From the NCBI GenBank assembly GCA_934129745.1, contig CAKOWZ010000032.1, positions 1 to 11,405 on the forward strand: DNA of 11,405 bases. Direction: 5' to 3'. The position numbers and the translations under genes were made by a program. Position 1 is the stretch's first letter, and each line of letters begins with the position of its first letter. The DNA is from an uncultured Clostridia bacterium. Its GTDB lineage: Bacteria; Bacillota; Clostridia; TANB77; CAG-508. A model generated the notes under the pieces. It was not told the origin of the DNA and did not search any database. It saw only the letters and a list, made by a program, of their open reading frames with translations. Below, in pieces: positions 1 to 7,412 of this stretch.

Positions 1-90
1 TTGTTGTATATTTTTTTATTTCTAAAAAAATTAAAAATTTTTTCAAAAATCTATTGACTTCTTATAGTTGGTCTTTCACCAATAATATAC
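1..90 (-). promoter_or_regulatory. Untranslated leader of the off-window gene
   Basis: From the inferred transcription start near 90 to the window edge there is no credible coding sequence on the minus strand. A small hairpin, TTGGT/ACCAA around a five-base loop (68-72 and 78-82), sits near the 5' end of the transcript, and the remainder is A/T runs. The leader is at least 90 bases long. No known riboswitch pattern was recognised. Confidence 0.4.
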
Positions 91-96
91 CTTTAT

Positions 97-124
97 ATTA
101 TACTACATTTTTAGGATTTGTCAA
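97..124 (-). promoter_or_regulatory. Consensus sigma-A promoter for a gene beyond the left edge
   Basis: TTGACA (119-124) and TATAAT (97-102) on the minus strand both match consensus, with a 16-base spacer. CAAGG/CCTTG (122-126 and 134-138) and GGATTT/AAATCC (114-119 and 130-135) form overlapping inverted repeats over the -35 box and could be an operator. The driven gene is outside the window. Confidence 0.75.
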
Positions 125-148
125 GGGTAAAATCCTTGTTTTCTGTGA

Positions 149-205
149 GCAATTTGGGAGGTGTACAAATTGCACGATGCGTGCAATCGGGACGCGTCCC
201 CAATT
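149..205. repeat. GC-rich compound palindromic element downstream of recG
   Basis: This stretch is slightly over 50% G+C within a very AT-rich background. It contains GCAATTTG/CAAATTGC (149-156 and 166-173), ATTGCACG/CGTGCAAT around ATG (169-176 and 180-187) and the 12-bp palindrome GGGACGCGTCCC (189-200). The outer ends AATTTGGG (151-158) and CCCCAATT (198-205) form an imperfect inverted pair. The first two stems share bases 169-173 and cannot form together. It may be a REP- or MITE-like dispersed element, possibly also acting as a recG 3' end. No long T-run follows, so a standard terminator is not clear. Confidence 0.6.
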
Positions 206-213
206 ATACATAC

Positions 214-2259
214 TTAAATTTCTATTCTATCTCCAAATTTTTTATCAACAATTTTTCTTAAAGTTTCATTTTTTTCTTGTTCTAATTCAGGGTCTTCATT
301 TATAATTTTAATAGCTAATTCTTGGACTGTTTGTAGAATAGGCATGTCTTCAAATAAGTTGGCAATTTTGAATTCTGGGATTCCATGTTGTTTAGTTCCA
401 AAAAATTCGCCACTTCCACGTAGTTCTAAGTCTTTTTCTGCAATTATAAATCCATTATTTGTATCTTGCATAATTTTCATTCTTTCTCTTACAACATCAG
501 ATCCACCATTAAATTTTAAAATACAATATGATTGATAATCACCTCTTCCAACTCTTCCACGTAATTGGTGTAATTGTGCTAATCCAAATCTTTCGGCATT
601 TTCAACTATCATAATGCTTGAGTTTGGAACATTAACACCTACTTCTATAACAGTTGTTGAAATTAAAATATCAATTTCTCCATCTTTAAATTTTTGCATT
701 ATTTCATCTTTTTCTTTTGGTCTCATTTTTCCATGAATATATTCGACTTTGTAATCTTTAAAAACATTATTTTTATAATCTTCTGCCAATTTTTCAACTG
801 AAATGGCATTAATTTCTTCATTTTCTTCAACTAAAGGGCATACGATATATGCTTGTCTTCCTTCTTGAATTTGTTTTTTAACAAAATTATTAACACGTTC
901 AGTCATTGAACTTTTCACTGCATATGTTTCAATTTTTTTTCTATTTGGAGGTAATTCATCTATTATAGAAATATCTAAATCACCATATAAAATCAATGCT
1001 AATGTACGTGGAATTGGTGTTGCTGTCATTACTAAAACATCTGGATTATTGCCTTTTGCTGCAATTTTACTACGTTGTCTAACACCAAATCTGTGTTGTT
1101 CATCTGTTACAACTAATCCCAAATTTTTAAAAATTACATTATCTTCCAAAATAGCATGTGTTCCAATTAAAATATCTATTTCACCATTTTGTAATCTTTC
1201 TAAAATATCCTCTTTTTTCTTTTTAGTTACATTACTGGTTAATAATTCGCATTTAATTCCATATTTTGTTAAAACATCTGAAAAACTTTCTAAATGTTGT
1301 GATGCAAGGATTGCTGTAGGTGCCATAATTGCAACTTGGTAGCCACTTTTCACTGCTTTATATGCTGCAATTATAGACACAATTGTTTTCCCTGAACCTA
1401 CATCTCCTTGAAGTAATCTATTCATTGTTTTAGGACTTTCCATATTATTATCAATTTCTTCTAATACACGTAACTGTGCTTTTGTCAAACTAAAAGGCAA
1501 TTCATTTATGATATCTGACATTTTTACATTTTCATTAAATTTAATACCCACTTTTTCTTGAGTAAATTGTGTTTTCAATTTTAATAAAGCAAGTTGCATT
1601 CCTAATAATTCTTCAAAAACCAATCTTGTTCTAGCTTTTTTAAAATCAGAAAATTCTTGTGGAAAATGTATATTATGAATTGCATTATTTTTAGTAATCA
1701 AATTATATTGTTTTCTTAAATATTCTGGAATTGTTTCTTCTAACTCATCTTCAATTTCATTTAAACCATTTTCAATAATTTGTCTTAATGTTGTTTGAGA
1801 TAATTTGAATGTTAAAGGATAAATTGGAACTATTTTTCCAGTATTTTTCTGTGTTTCTGCACTATCATAAACAGGTGAATTCATCTCAACTCTGTTACCT
1901 TTTTTACTTATTTTTCCATAAAAACTATATTCATTGCCTACAGTAAACATTTTTTTCAAATATGGTTGATTATACCATGTAATAGTACATGGACCTGTTT
2001 CATCTCTTATTATTAATTTGTAAATCACCAGATTTTTTCTTACTTTTAATTCTAGCATTTTTGATATTACAAACCCTTTGATTAATGCTTCATCACCATC
2101 ATTAAGTTCATTAATCAATTTTGGTTTACTTCTATCTTCATATTCTCTAGGATAATATGAAATTAAATCTTCTAAAGTATAAATTCCTAGTTTATTTAAA
2201 AGAACCACTCTATTTGGTCCTACACCTTTTACATATTTAACATCATTTTTTAAATCCAT
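214..2259 (-). CDS. recG: ATP-dependent DNA helicase RecG
   Basis: RecG remodels stalled replication forks and branch-migrates Holliday junctions. The chosen ATG at 2259 has GAAAGGGG eight bases upstream and gives 681 residues, close to the usual 680-690 for Bacillota. An in-frame ATG at 2316 would lie only about ten bases from the inferred transcription start, without a binding site. The N-terminal wedge/OB region (about 45-150) precedes a DEAD-like helicase core: Walker A GDVGSGKT (285-292), the RecG hallmark DEQHRFGVRQR (from 386), MTATPIPRT (from 411), STTVIEVGVNVP (about 534-545) and QLHQLRGRVGRG (562-573). The C-terminal translocation (TRG) region GFIIAEKDLELRGSGEFFG is at about 603-621. 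All motifs are intact. It appears monocistronic: its own promoter lies upstream, and a palindromic element follows the stop by about nine bases. Confidence 0.97.
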   Translation of the reverse strand: MDLKNDVKYVKGVGPNRVVLLNKLGIYTLEDLISYYPREYEDRSKPKLINELNDGDEALIKGFVISKMLELKVRKNLVIYKLIIRDETGPCTITWYNQPYLKKMFTVGNEYSFYGKISKKGNRVEMNSPVYDSAETQKNTGKIVPIYPLTFKLSQTTLRQIIENGLNEIEDELEETIPEYLRKQYNLITKNNAIHNIHFPQEFSDFKKARTRLVFEELLGMQLALLKLKTQFTQEKVGIKFNENVKMSDIINELPFSLTKAQLRVLEEIDNNMESPKTMNRLLQGDVGSGKTIVSIIAAYKAVKSGYQVAIMAPTAILASQHLESFSDVLTKYGIKCELLTSNVTKKKKEDILERLQNGEIDILIGTHAILEDNVIFKNLGLVVTDEQHRFGVRQRSKIAAKGNNPDVLVMTATPIPRTLALILYGDLDISIIDELPPNRKKIETYAVKSSMTERVNNFVKKQIQEGRQAYIVCPLVEENEEINAISVEKLAEDYKNNVFKDYKVEYIHGKMRPKEKDEIMQKFKDGEIDILISTTVIEVGVNVPNSSIMIVENAERFGLAQLHQLRGRVGRGDYQSYCILKFNGGSDVVRERMKIMQDTNNGFIIAEKDLELRGSGEFFGTKQHGIPEFKIANLFEDMPILQTVQELAIKIINEDPELEQEKNETLRKIVDKKFGDRIEI

Positions 2260-2332
2260 TAAATACGCCCCTTTCATTTTATTGTCATTTGTTTTTTTGT
2301 GTATTTTATATCTCATATTTTAATATGTTTTC

Positions 2333-2361
2333 ATTTTACTAAACATTTGTTTAATTGTCAA
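2333..2361 (-). promoter_or_regulatory. Sigma-A promoter of recG
   Basis: On the minus strand a perfect TTGACA (2356-2361) is followed after 17 bases by TAAAAT (2333-2338). Transcription should begin near 2326, giving a leader of about 67 bases before the ATG at 2259. The -35 box starts seven bases after the upstream hairpin. Confidence 0.75.
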
Positions 2362-2368
2362 TCTTTAG

Positions 2369-2399
2369 AAAGTCGAGAAAATAAATTTCTCGACTTTTT
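2369..2399 (-). terminator. Hairpin terminator between the ABC exporter operon and recG
   Basis: AAAGTCGAGAAA (2369-2380) pairs perfectly over 12 bp with TTTCTCGACTTT (2386-2397) around a five-base loop. The location, about 85 bases after the ABC stop and just before the recG -35 box, suits a terminator. The minus-strand T-run is short (TTTCT); the plus-strand tail (TTTTTA) is better, but no plus-strand gene is known there. Confidence 0.6.
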
Positions 2400-2418
2400 A
2401 CTAATTTTTTCGAACTTT

Positions 2419-2444
2419 CAATATATTTATACAATATATTTATA
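2419..2444. repeat. Perfect tandem duplication of a 13-mer
   Basis: CAATATATTTATA occurs twice in direct succession (2419-2431 and 2432-2444), between the ABC exporter stop and the recG promoter. It is AT-only apart from the C and may be simple slippage. No function can be supported. Confidence 0.7.
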
Positions 2445-2483
2445 GATTATAAACCTAGTTCTAATTTTTTTATGTTTCAAAAA

Positions 2484-4337
2484 TTAATCTTCAACTTCTT
2501 CAAATTGAGAATTATATAAATCAGCATAAAACCCATTTAAATTCAATAATTCTTCATGAGTTCCTTGTTCAACAATATCCCCATTATTCATAACTAAAAT
2601 CAAATCTGCATTTTTAATAGTAGATAATCTATGTGCAATAATAAAACTTGTTCTACCTTTCATAAGTTCATCCATTGCAGCTTGAATTTGAATTTCAGTA
2701 CGAGTATCAATAGAACTTGTAGCTTCATCTAAAATCAAGATTTTAGGGTCTGCTAAAATAACACGAGCAATTGTTAATAATTGTTTTTGACCTTGTGAAA
2801 TATTACTTGTTTCTTCATTAATTTCCATATTATAACCATTAGGTAATGTTTTTATGAAATGATGAACATGAGCAGCTTTAGCAGCTTCAATAACATCATT
2901 ATCTGAAGCATCTTGATTACTATATTTTATATTGTCTTTAATAGTTCCATTAAATAACCATGTATCTTGAAGAACCATTCCAAACATTTTTCTAATTTCT
3001 CCTCTATCAAATTCACTAATATCATGACCATCAATTACAATTTTACCTGAGTTCAAATCATAAAAACGCATTAAAAGCTTAACAATTGTTGTTTTTCCAG
3101 CACCTGTAGGTCCAACAATCGCAATTTTTTGTCCTTCTTTAACTTCTGCATTAAAATCATTAATAATAATTTTGTCAGGATTATAACCAAAATGAACATG
3201 TTCAAAACTTACATTTCCTTTTAATGTATTGATATCTGTATTATCAATTACATTTGTTTTTTCTTCATCTTCACCTAAAAATTCAAAAATTCTTTCAGCT
3301 GCTGCAACCATTGATTGTATCATACTTGAAACTTGTGCAATTTGTGCTATAGGTTGTGTAAATTGTCTATTATATTGAATAAATGATTGAATATTTCCAA
3401 CTGTAATTTTCCCTTGGATACTTAAATATCCACCCAATAGTGCAATTGCAACATATCCTATATTTCCAATAAAATTCATTAAAGGATGCATTAATCCTGA
3501 TAAAAATTGAGATTTCCATGCTGATGTATATAATTCATCATTTGATTTTTTAAATTCTTGTATTGCTTTTTCTTCACCATTGAAAACTTTTACAATATTA
3601 TAACCACCAAAAGTTTCCTCAATATTTCCATTTACATGTCCTAAAAATTCTTGTTGTCTGTCAAAATATTTTTGAGATTTTCCAACAATAAATTTAACTG
3701 AAATTGCTGATATTGGAAGAATAAGTAATGATACTAATGTCATTGTTACATTCATTGAAAACATCATTATTAAAATACCAATTACAGTACATACTGATGT
3801 TATAATTTGTGTAACACTTTGATTTAAGTTCATTCCTAATGTATCAATATCATTTGTTATTATTGATAAAACTTCTCCATTTGTTTTTTTATCAAAATAA
3901 TTCATTGGTAATTTATTCATTTTTTTAGCTAAATCATTACGTAATCTATATGTTAATTTTTGTGAAATTTGAGTCATTACTAATCCTTGAATTAAGCTAA
4001 ATAAAGCACTTACTCCATATAATACTAATAATGTAATTAATATTTTTCCTATTTTCTCAAAATCAATACCAGTTCCTCCTGAAATTTTTCTTACAATTCC
4101 AGTATAAATTTCAGTTGTAGCATTTCCCAATATTTTTGGACCTACTATAGCAAAAATTGTACTTGCGATTGCAAATATTACAACTATAATTAAACCTATT
4201 ATATATTTTGATAAATATTTTTTTACTAAAACTCCAACAGTTCCTTTAAAATCTTTTGCCTTTTCTGCAGTTCCCATTCCAGCTCCAGGGCCATGTCCTC
4301 CTCTTCTTACAGGAGGCTTTCTTTTATTATCTGCCAT
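2484..4337 (-). CDS. Heterodimeric ABC exporter subunit with catalytic Walker B glutamate
   Basis: This 617-residue half-transporter starts with a basic Gly/Pro/Arg-rich cytoplasmic tail (1-30). Six membrane segments follow between about 45 and 335, then the nucleotide-binding domain (about 375-610). It has Walker A GPTGAGKT (409-416), Q-loop Q457, Walker B ILILDEATSSID with Asp537 and catalytic Glu538, and switch His569 (AHRLST). The signature motif is altered: ISQGQ (513-517) instead of LSGGQ. That complements the 765-residue partner: the working ATP site combines this subunit's Walker motifs with the partner's VSGGQ, and the degenerate site uses this ISQGQ. AAAGGAAA lies a few bases before ATG. 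The 91-base gap to the upstream gene is very AT-rich and holds no clear terminator, so the two are probably co-transcribed. It lacks the partner's extracytoplasmic insertion. Confidence 0.94.
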   Translation of the reverse strand: MADNKRKPPVRRGGHGPGAGMGTAEKAKDFKGTVGVLVKKYLSKYIIGLIIVVIFAIASTIFAIVGPKILGNATTEIYTGIVRKISGGTGIDFEKIGKILITLLVLYGVSALFSLIQGLVMTQISQKLTYRLRNDLAKKMNKLPMNYFDKKTNGEVLSIITNDIDTLGMNLNQSVTQIITSVCTVIGILIMMFSMNVTMTLVSLLILPISAISVKFIVGKSQKYFDRQQEFLGHVNGNIEETFGGYNIVKVFNGEEKAIQEFKKSNDELYTSAWKSQFLSGLMHPLMNFIGNIGYVAIALLGGYLSIQGKITVGNIQSFIQYNRQFTQPIAQIAQVSSMIQSMVAAAERIFEFLGEDEEKTNVIDNTDINTLKGNVSFEHVHFGYNPDKIIINDFNAEVKEGQKIAIVGPTGAGKTTIVKLLMRFYDLNSGKIVIDGHDISEFDRGEIRKMFGMVLQDTWLFNGTIKDNIKYSNQDASDNDVIEAAKAAHVHHFIKTLPNGYNMEINEETSNISQGQKQLLTIARVILADPKILILDEATSSIDTRTEIQIQAAMDELMKGRTSFIIAHRLSTIKNADLILVMNNGDIVEQGTHEELLNLNGFYADLYNSQFEEVED

Positions 4338-4428
4338 TTCTATTTTCCTTTCTAATTAGTTTTATTATATATTTAATTATACTAATTTTTAATTTTTAAT
4401 TTTAAAATTCGTTAATTTTCAAATCAAT

Positions 4429-6726
4429 TTACGAATCTAATTCCTCCTGTGAAAGTTGTGATAAAGCAATTTGCTTATACACTTCATTATTTTTTAATAA
4501 TTCTTCATGTGTTCCTTTTCCAACAATTTTTCCTTCATCTAAAACAATAATTTGATTTGCATTCATAATTGTACTAATTCTTTGAGCAACAATAATAACT
4601 GTTTTATCTTTAGTCACTTCTTCTAAAGCTGTACGCAATTTTAAATCTGTTTTAAAATCCAAAGCTGAAAAACTATCATCAAACACATATATTTCTGGTT
4701 CTTTTGCAATAGCTCTTGCAATTGATAAACGTTGTTTTTGTCCACCTGAAACATTATTTCCACCTTGTGAAATTTCAGAATTATATTTATCGGTTTTTGA
4801 ATTAATAAATTCTTCTGCTTGTGCTATTTTCGCAGCTTTAACCATTTCGTCATCTGACATATTTTCATCACTATATTTTATATTTGATTCAATTGTTCCT
4901 GAGAACAAAACTCCTTTTTGTGGAACAAAACCTATAATATCACGTAAATCTTTTTGAGAAACTTGTTTAATATTAACACCATCAACTAAAATTTCTCCGC
5001 CTGTTACATCATAAAATCTTGGCAATAGATTTACAATTGTTGATTTACCACTACCAGTACTTCCTATAATTGCAGTAACTTCACCAGGTTTTGCTGTAAA
5101 TTCAATATCAGTAAGAATTTCTGAATCTGCATCTGGATATCTAAATGATACATTTTTAAATTCAACTAAACCTTTTTTATTTATATCAAATTTTTTCAAT
5201 TCATCTGCATCTTTTATCAAAGTTTCAGTATCTAAAACATCATTAATACGTTTTGCTGAAACTGATGAACGTGGTAACATTATTGATAACATTGATATAA
5301 ATAAGAATGACATAACTATTTGCATTGTATATTGCATAAATGTCATAACAGTTCCAACTTGCATTACACCTTCATCAACTTTTGCTGCACCAGTCCATAC
5401 TATTAAAACAGCAATTGCATTCATAATAAACATTAAACTAGGTATCATAAAACTCATTGCAGTATTTACAAATATATTTGTTTTTGTTAATTCTTTATTA
5501 GCATCATCAAATTTCTTTTCTTCAAATTTTTCTTTGTTAAATGCTCTTATAACTGGAATTCCAGTTAATATTTCTCTTGAAACCATATTCAATTTATCTA
5601 TTAAATCTTGTAATTTTTTGAATTTAGGCATAGCAATTGCAAATAATGTTCCAATAACAAAAACAACTGATAGAATTGCAACTCCAATAACCCATGCCAT
5701 TGAGTTTTGACTTTTATTTAAAACTTTTGTAAATGCTCCTATCCCAACTATTGGAGCATATATTACTGTTCTAAATAACATTGGGATTAAATTTTGTATT
5801 TGTTGAATATCATTTGTGTTTCTTGTTATTAAAGAAGCACTTCCAAATTTTCTATATTCATTACTTGAAAAAGTTAATACTTTTGCAAAAACTTTTTCTC
5901 TTAAAATCCTTCCAAGTTTTGCAGCAATTCTAGCTGATAATAAAGTTACTAAACATGTTGCAAGTACACTAGCAAACGCTACACCTAACATTTCTAAACC
6001 TGTCATTAAAATATAATTATTTTGTTTTTTATCTAAGTTTTCTCCTAATAATTCATACTCTTTTTGTACACTTTGAATACCTGATTGTTCAATAATACTA
6101 TCTGGCATATTAATATATTTTTCATTAACTTCATCTAAAATTGAATCAAGCATTTCTTGTGGAATCATTTTTATTGTTGTAAATATATCTTGTTGTACAA
6201 TTACTCCTATGTCAATATTTTGTAATTGGTTTTGTATATTGTTTTCATCTTGAATCTTCATAATAGTGAAGCCATTAATTAACTGAGTTTTCAATTGTTC
6301 TGCTGTTTCAGGTTTTTCAAGCATTGTAACTAACATAAAGCTTTTAGCTATCTCCAAATCTAGTTTATCTCTTGTTTCTTGATCTATATTTTTGATAACA
6401 TAAACTTCTTTATTTTCTGCATTTGGATATTTTTTTATATATTTATCATATTCTTTTTCTGAAAGATTATCTTTTGATAATAATTGATAATTTTCCATAA
6501 TAAAATCATCTTGTTTTGTTAATAATAATATCTTATCCATTGTATCTTTTGTAACAATATCTGGTGATGCATTTTCAACTCCTTTTTGTTGGATACCAAT
6601 ATTAACAATTTTAGATGTAAAATCTGGTAAATTTAAATCAGCCATTGCTTGAACTCCAAGTAGCATAACAATTATAATTATTATAAGCCATGATTGTTTC
6701 AAATTATTTTTTAGTAATTTAAGCAT
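4429..6726 (-). CDS. Heterodimeric ABC exporter subunit with degenerate ATP site and large extracytoplasmic insertion
   Basis: This is a 765-residue fused membrane/ATPase half-transporter. TM1 (about 13-29) is followed by an unusual hydrophilic insertion of roughly 200 residues (about 31-236) before TM2 (about 238-264), which should place it outside the membrane. The remaining membrane segments run to about 485. The nucleotide-binding domain (about 520-750) has Walker A GSTGSGKS (555-562), Q-loop Q603, an intact signature VSGGQ (659-663), Walker B VFDD (681-684) with Asp instead of the catalytic Glu, and Gln715 in place of the switch histidine (AQRIST). Asp plus Gln at these places is the pattern of the degenerate site in TM287/TM288-like heterodimers. 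GAGAGGAGT seven bases before ATG supports the start. Its partner follows 91 bases downstream. Substrate unknown: drug, lipid or peptide export are all possible. Confidence 0.93.
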   Translation of the reverse strand: MLKLLKNNLKQSWLIIIIIVMLLGVQAMADLNLPDFTSKIVNIGIQQKGVENASPDIVTKDTMDKILLLTKQDDFIMENYQLLSKDNLSEKEYDKYIKKYPNAENKEVYVIKNIDQETRDKLDLEIAKSFMLVTMLEKPETAEQLKTQLINGFTIMKIQDENNIQNQLQNIDIGVIVQQDIFTTIKMIPQEMLDSILDEVNEKYINMPDSIIEQSGIQSVQKEYELLGENLDKKQNNYILMTGLEMLGVAFASVLATCLVTLLSARIAAKLGRILREKVFAKVLTFSSNEYRKFGSASLITRNTNDIQQIQNLIPMLFRTVIYAPIVGIGAFTKVLNKSQNSMAWVIGVAILSVVFVIGTLFAIAMPKFKKLQDLIDKLNMVSREILTGIPVIRAFNKEKFEEKKFDDANKELTKTNIFVNTAMSFMIPSLMFIMNAIAVLIVWTGAAKVDEGVMQVGTVMTFMQYTMQIVMSFLFISMLSIMLPRSSVSAKRINDVLDTETLIKDADELKKFDINKKGLVEFKNVSFRYPDADSEILTDIEFTAKPGEVTAIIGSTGSGKSTIVNLLPRFYDVTGGEILVDGVNIKQVSQKDLRDIIGFVPQKGVLFSGTIESNIKYSDENMSDDEMVKAAKIAQAEEFINSKTDKYNSEISQGGNNVSGGQKQRLSIARAIAKEPEIYVFDDSFSALDFKTDLKLRTALEEVTKDKTVIIVAQRISTIMNANQIIVLDEGKIVGKGTHEELLKNNEVYKQIALSQLSQEELDS

Positions 6727-6797
6727 TTTTTTACTCCTCTCTTTATATTAACCTAAGTTCATATTTAATTAAAACATTTTGATTTTGTTCCTTAAAT

Positions 6798-6826
6798 ATG
6801 ATACTTTTTTTCACAATAATATTCAA
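6798..6826 (-). promoter_or_regulatory. Probable promoter of the ABC exporter operon
   Basis: TTGAAT (6821-6826) and TATCAT (6798-6803) are 17 bases apart on the minus strand, about 72 bases before the start of the 765-residue subunit. The heptamer ATTGTGA occurs twice around the -35 box on the minus strand, 21 bases or about two helical turns apart, which might be a regulator site. The rest of the 6727-6930 gap shows no gene. Confidence 0.4.
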
Positions 6827-6930
6827 ATTCTATCACAATTCATGTAACCCTTCAATAGATTTACTTGTTTTTTCACACAAAATTCACATTTCAAATATAC
6901 AAATATTTTAATGTTATCTACAATTTAGAC

Positions 6931-6973
6931 AAAAATAAGGTGAAAATCTCTTATTGATTTTCACCTTATTTTT
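6931..6973 (-). terminator. Rho-independent terminator after the DUF1292 gene
   Basis: A perfect 18-bp inverted repeat joins 6931-6948 and 6956-6973 through a seven-base loop. On the minus strand the stem ends in a run of T residues, and it begins ten bases after the DUF1292 stop. It closes the ParA-like/GGDEF/ireB/ruvX/DUF1292 block. The A-T pairs at the ends mean it could also work in the other direction. Confidence 0.88.
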
Positions 6974-6982
6974 TAATAAATT

Positions 6983-7297
6983 TTAGTCAACAAAATTAAA
7001 TTCGTCTTTAAATTTTTCTTTAAACATTTCAAAAATTGTATTTAGAATTTCTTCATCATCAACACTTACATAAGATTCTTCTTCTTCATTTTCTGTATCT
7101 TCAAGTTTCAAAATAACAACTTCATCAGCTTCTTCATCTTCTTCAACTGGTAAAAGAACAACATATTCTTCACCATCATATTCTATTAAATCAAGAAATT
7201 CAAATGGTACTTCTTCACCATTTTCATCATTTAAAACTATGATGTTATCAATTTCTTCTGATTCTTCATTAAAATTATTGTTTATATCTTCACTCAT
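6983..7297 (-). CDS. DUF1292 family small acidic protein (YrzB-like)
   Basis: The product has 104 residues when started at the ATG at 7297, which has AAAGGAG (7305-7311) seven bases upstream. A longer version beginning at 7366 is unlikely: its ATG has no ribosome binding site and lies about seven bases from the inferred transcription start. The core NIIVLNDENGEEVPFEFLDLIEYDGEEYVVLLPVEEDE is the typical DUF1292 pattern, with alternating strands and acidic residues. The position behind ireB and ruvX is conserved across Bacillota and supports the assignment. The protein is highly acidic and has no signal peptide or membrane segment. No biochemical function is established for this family. A terminator follows the stop by about ten bases. 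Confidence 0.92.
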   Translation of the reverse strand: MSEDINNNFNEESEEIDNIIVLNDENGEEVPFEFLDLIEYDGEEYVVLLPVEEDEEADEVVILKLEDTENEEEESYVSVDDEEILNTIFEMFKEKFKDEFNFVD

Positions 7298-7334
7298 TTT
7301 TATTCTCCTTTCAAGAAAATATTTGTATTTATCT

Positions 7335-7368
7335 AAATGTCTGTAATTGTAAATTACAGTACACATTT
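7335..7368. promoter_or_regulatory. Hairpin or operator-like inverted repeat in the DUF1292 leader
   Basis: A perfect 8-bp inverted repeat CTGTAATT (7341-7348) and AATTACAG (7352-7359) flanks a three-base loop. It can be extended by AAATGT (7335-7340) and ACATTT (7363-7368) with a small bulge. It begins a few bases after the inferred transcription start and ends about 38 bases before the start codon. It could be a repressor site or a 5' mRNA hairpin. There is no T-run after it, so it is not a terminator. Confidence 0.45.
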
Positions 7369-7379
7369 AAATCATGTCT

Positions 7380-7408
7380 ATAATATAATATTTTTTGAAT
7401 AAAATCAA
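7380..7408 (-). promoter_or_regulatory. Sigma-A-like promoter for the DUF1292 gene
   Basis: On the minus strand TTGATT (7403-7408) and TATTAT (7380-7385) are separated by exactly 17 bases. It lies directly after the ruvX stop and about 85 bases upstream of the DUF1292 start, giving that gene transcription independent of the upstream operon. The surrounding sequence is AT-rich, so some risk of a chance match remains. Confidence 0.5.
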
Positions 7409-7412
7409 CTAT

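Noticed and set aside
54..86. Plus-strand TTGACT as the -35 box of a rightward promoter
   Set aside because: The nearest acceptable -10 box is 21 bases away and no plus-strand gene follows.
54..305. Plus-strand 83-codon frame at the left end
   Set aside because: It runs through the GC-rich palindromes into the antisense of recG and has neither a binding site nor a recognisable protein pattern.
2260..2316. Upstream in-frame ATG giving a 700-residue RecG
   Set aside because: It lies about ten bases from the inferred transcription start and lacks a binding site, while the ATG at 2259 has GAAAGGGG and gives the usual family length.
4399..4427. TTGATT-17-TAAAAT between the two ABC exporter genes as an internal promoter
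   Set aside because: The gap is almost pure A/T, so such matches are expected by chance, and paired exporter subunits are normally co-transcribed.
7298..7366. Upstream in-frame ATG giving a 127-residue DUF1292 protein
   Set aside because: The extra residues overlap the leader hairpin and have no binding site; the ATG at 7297 has AAAGGAG at seven bases.
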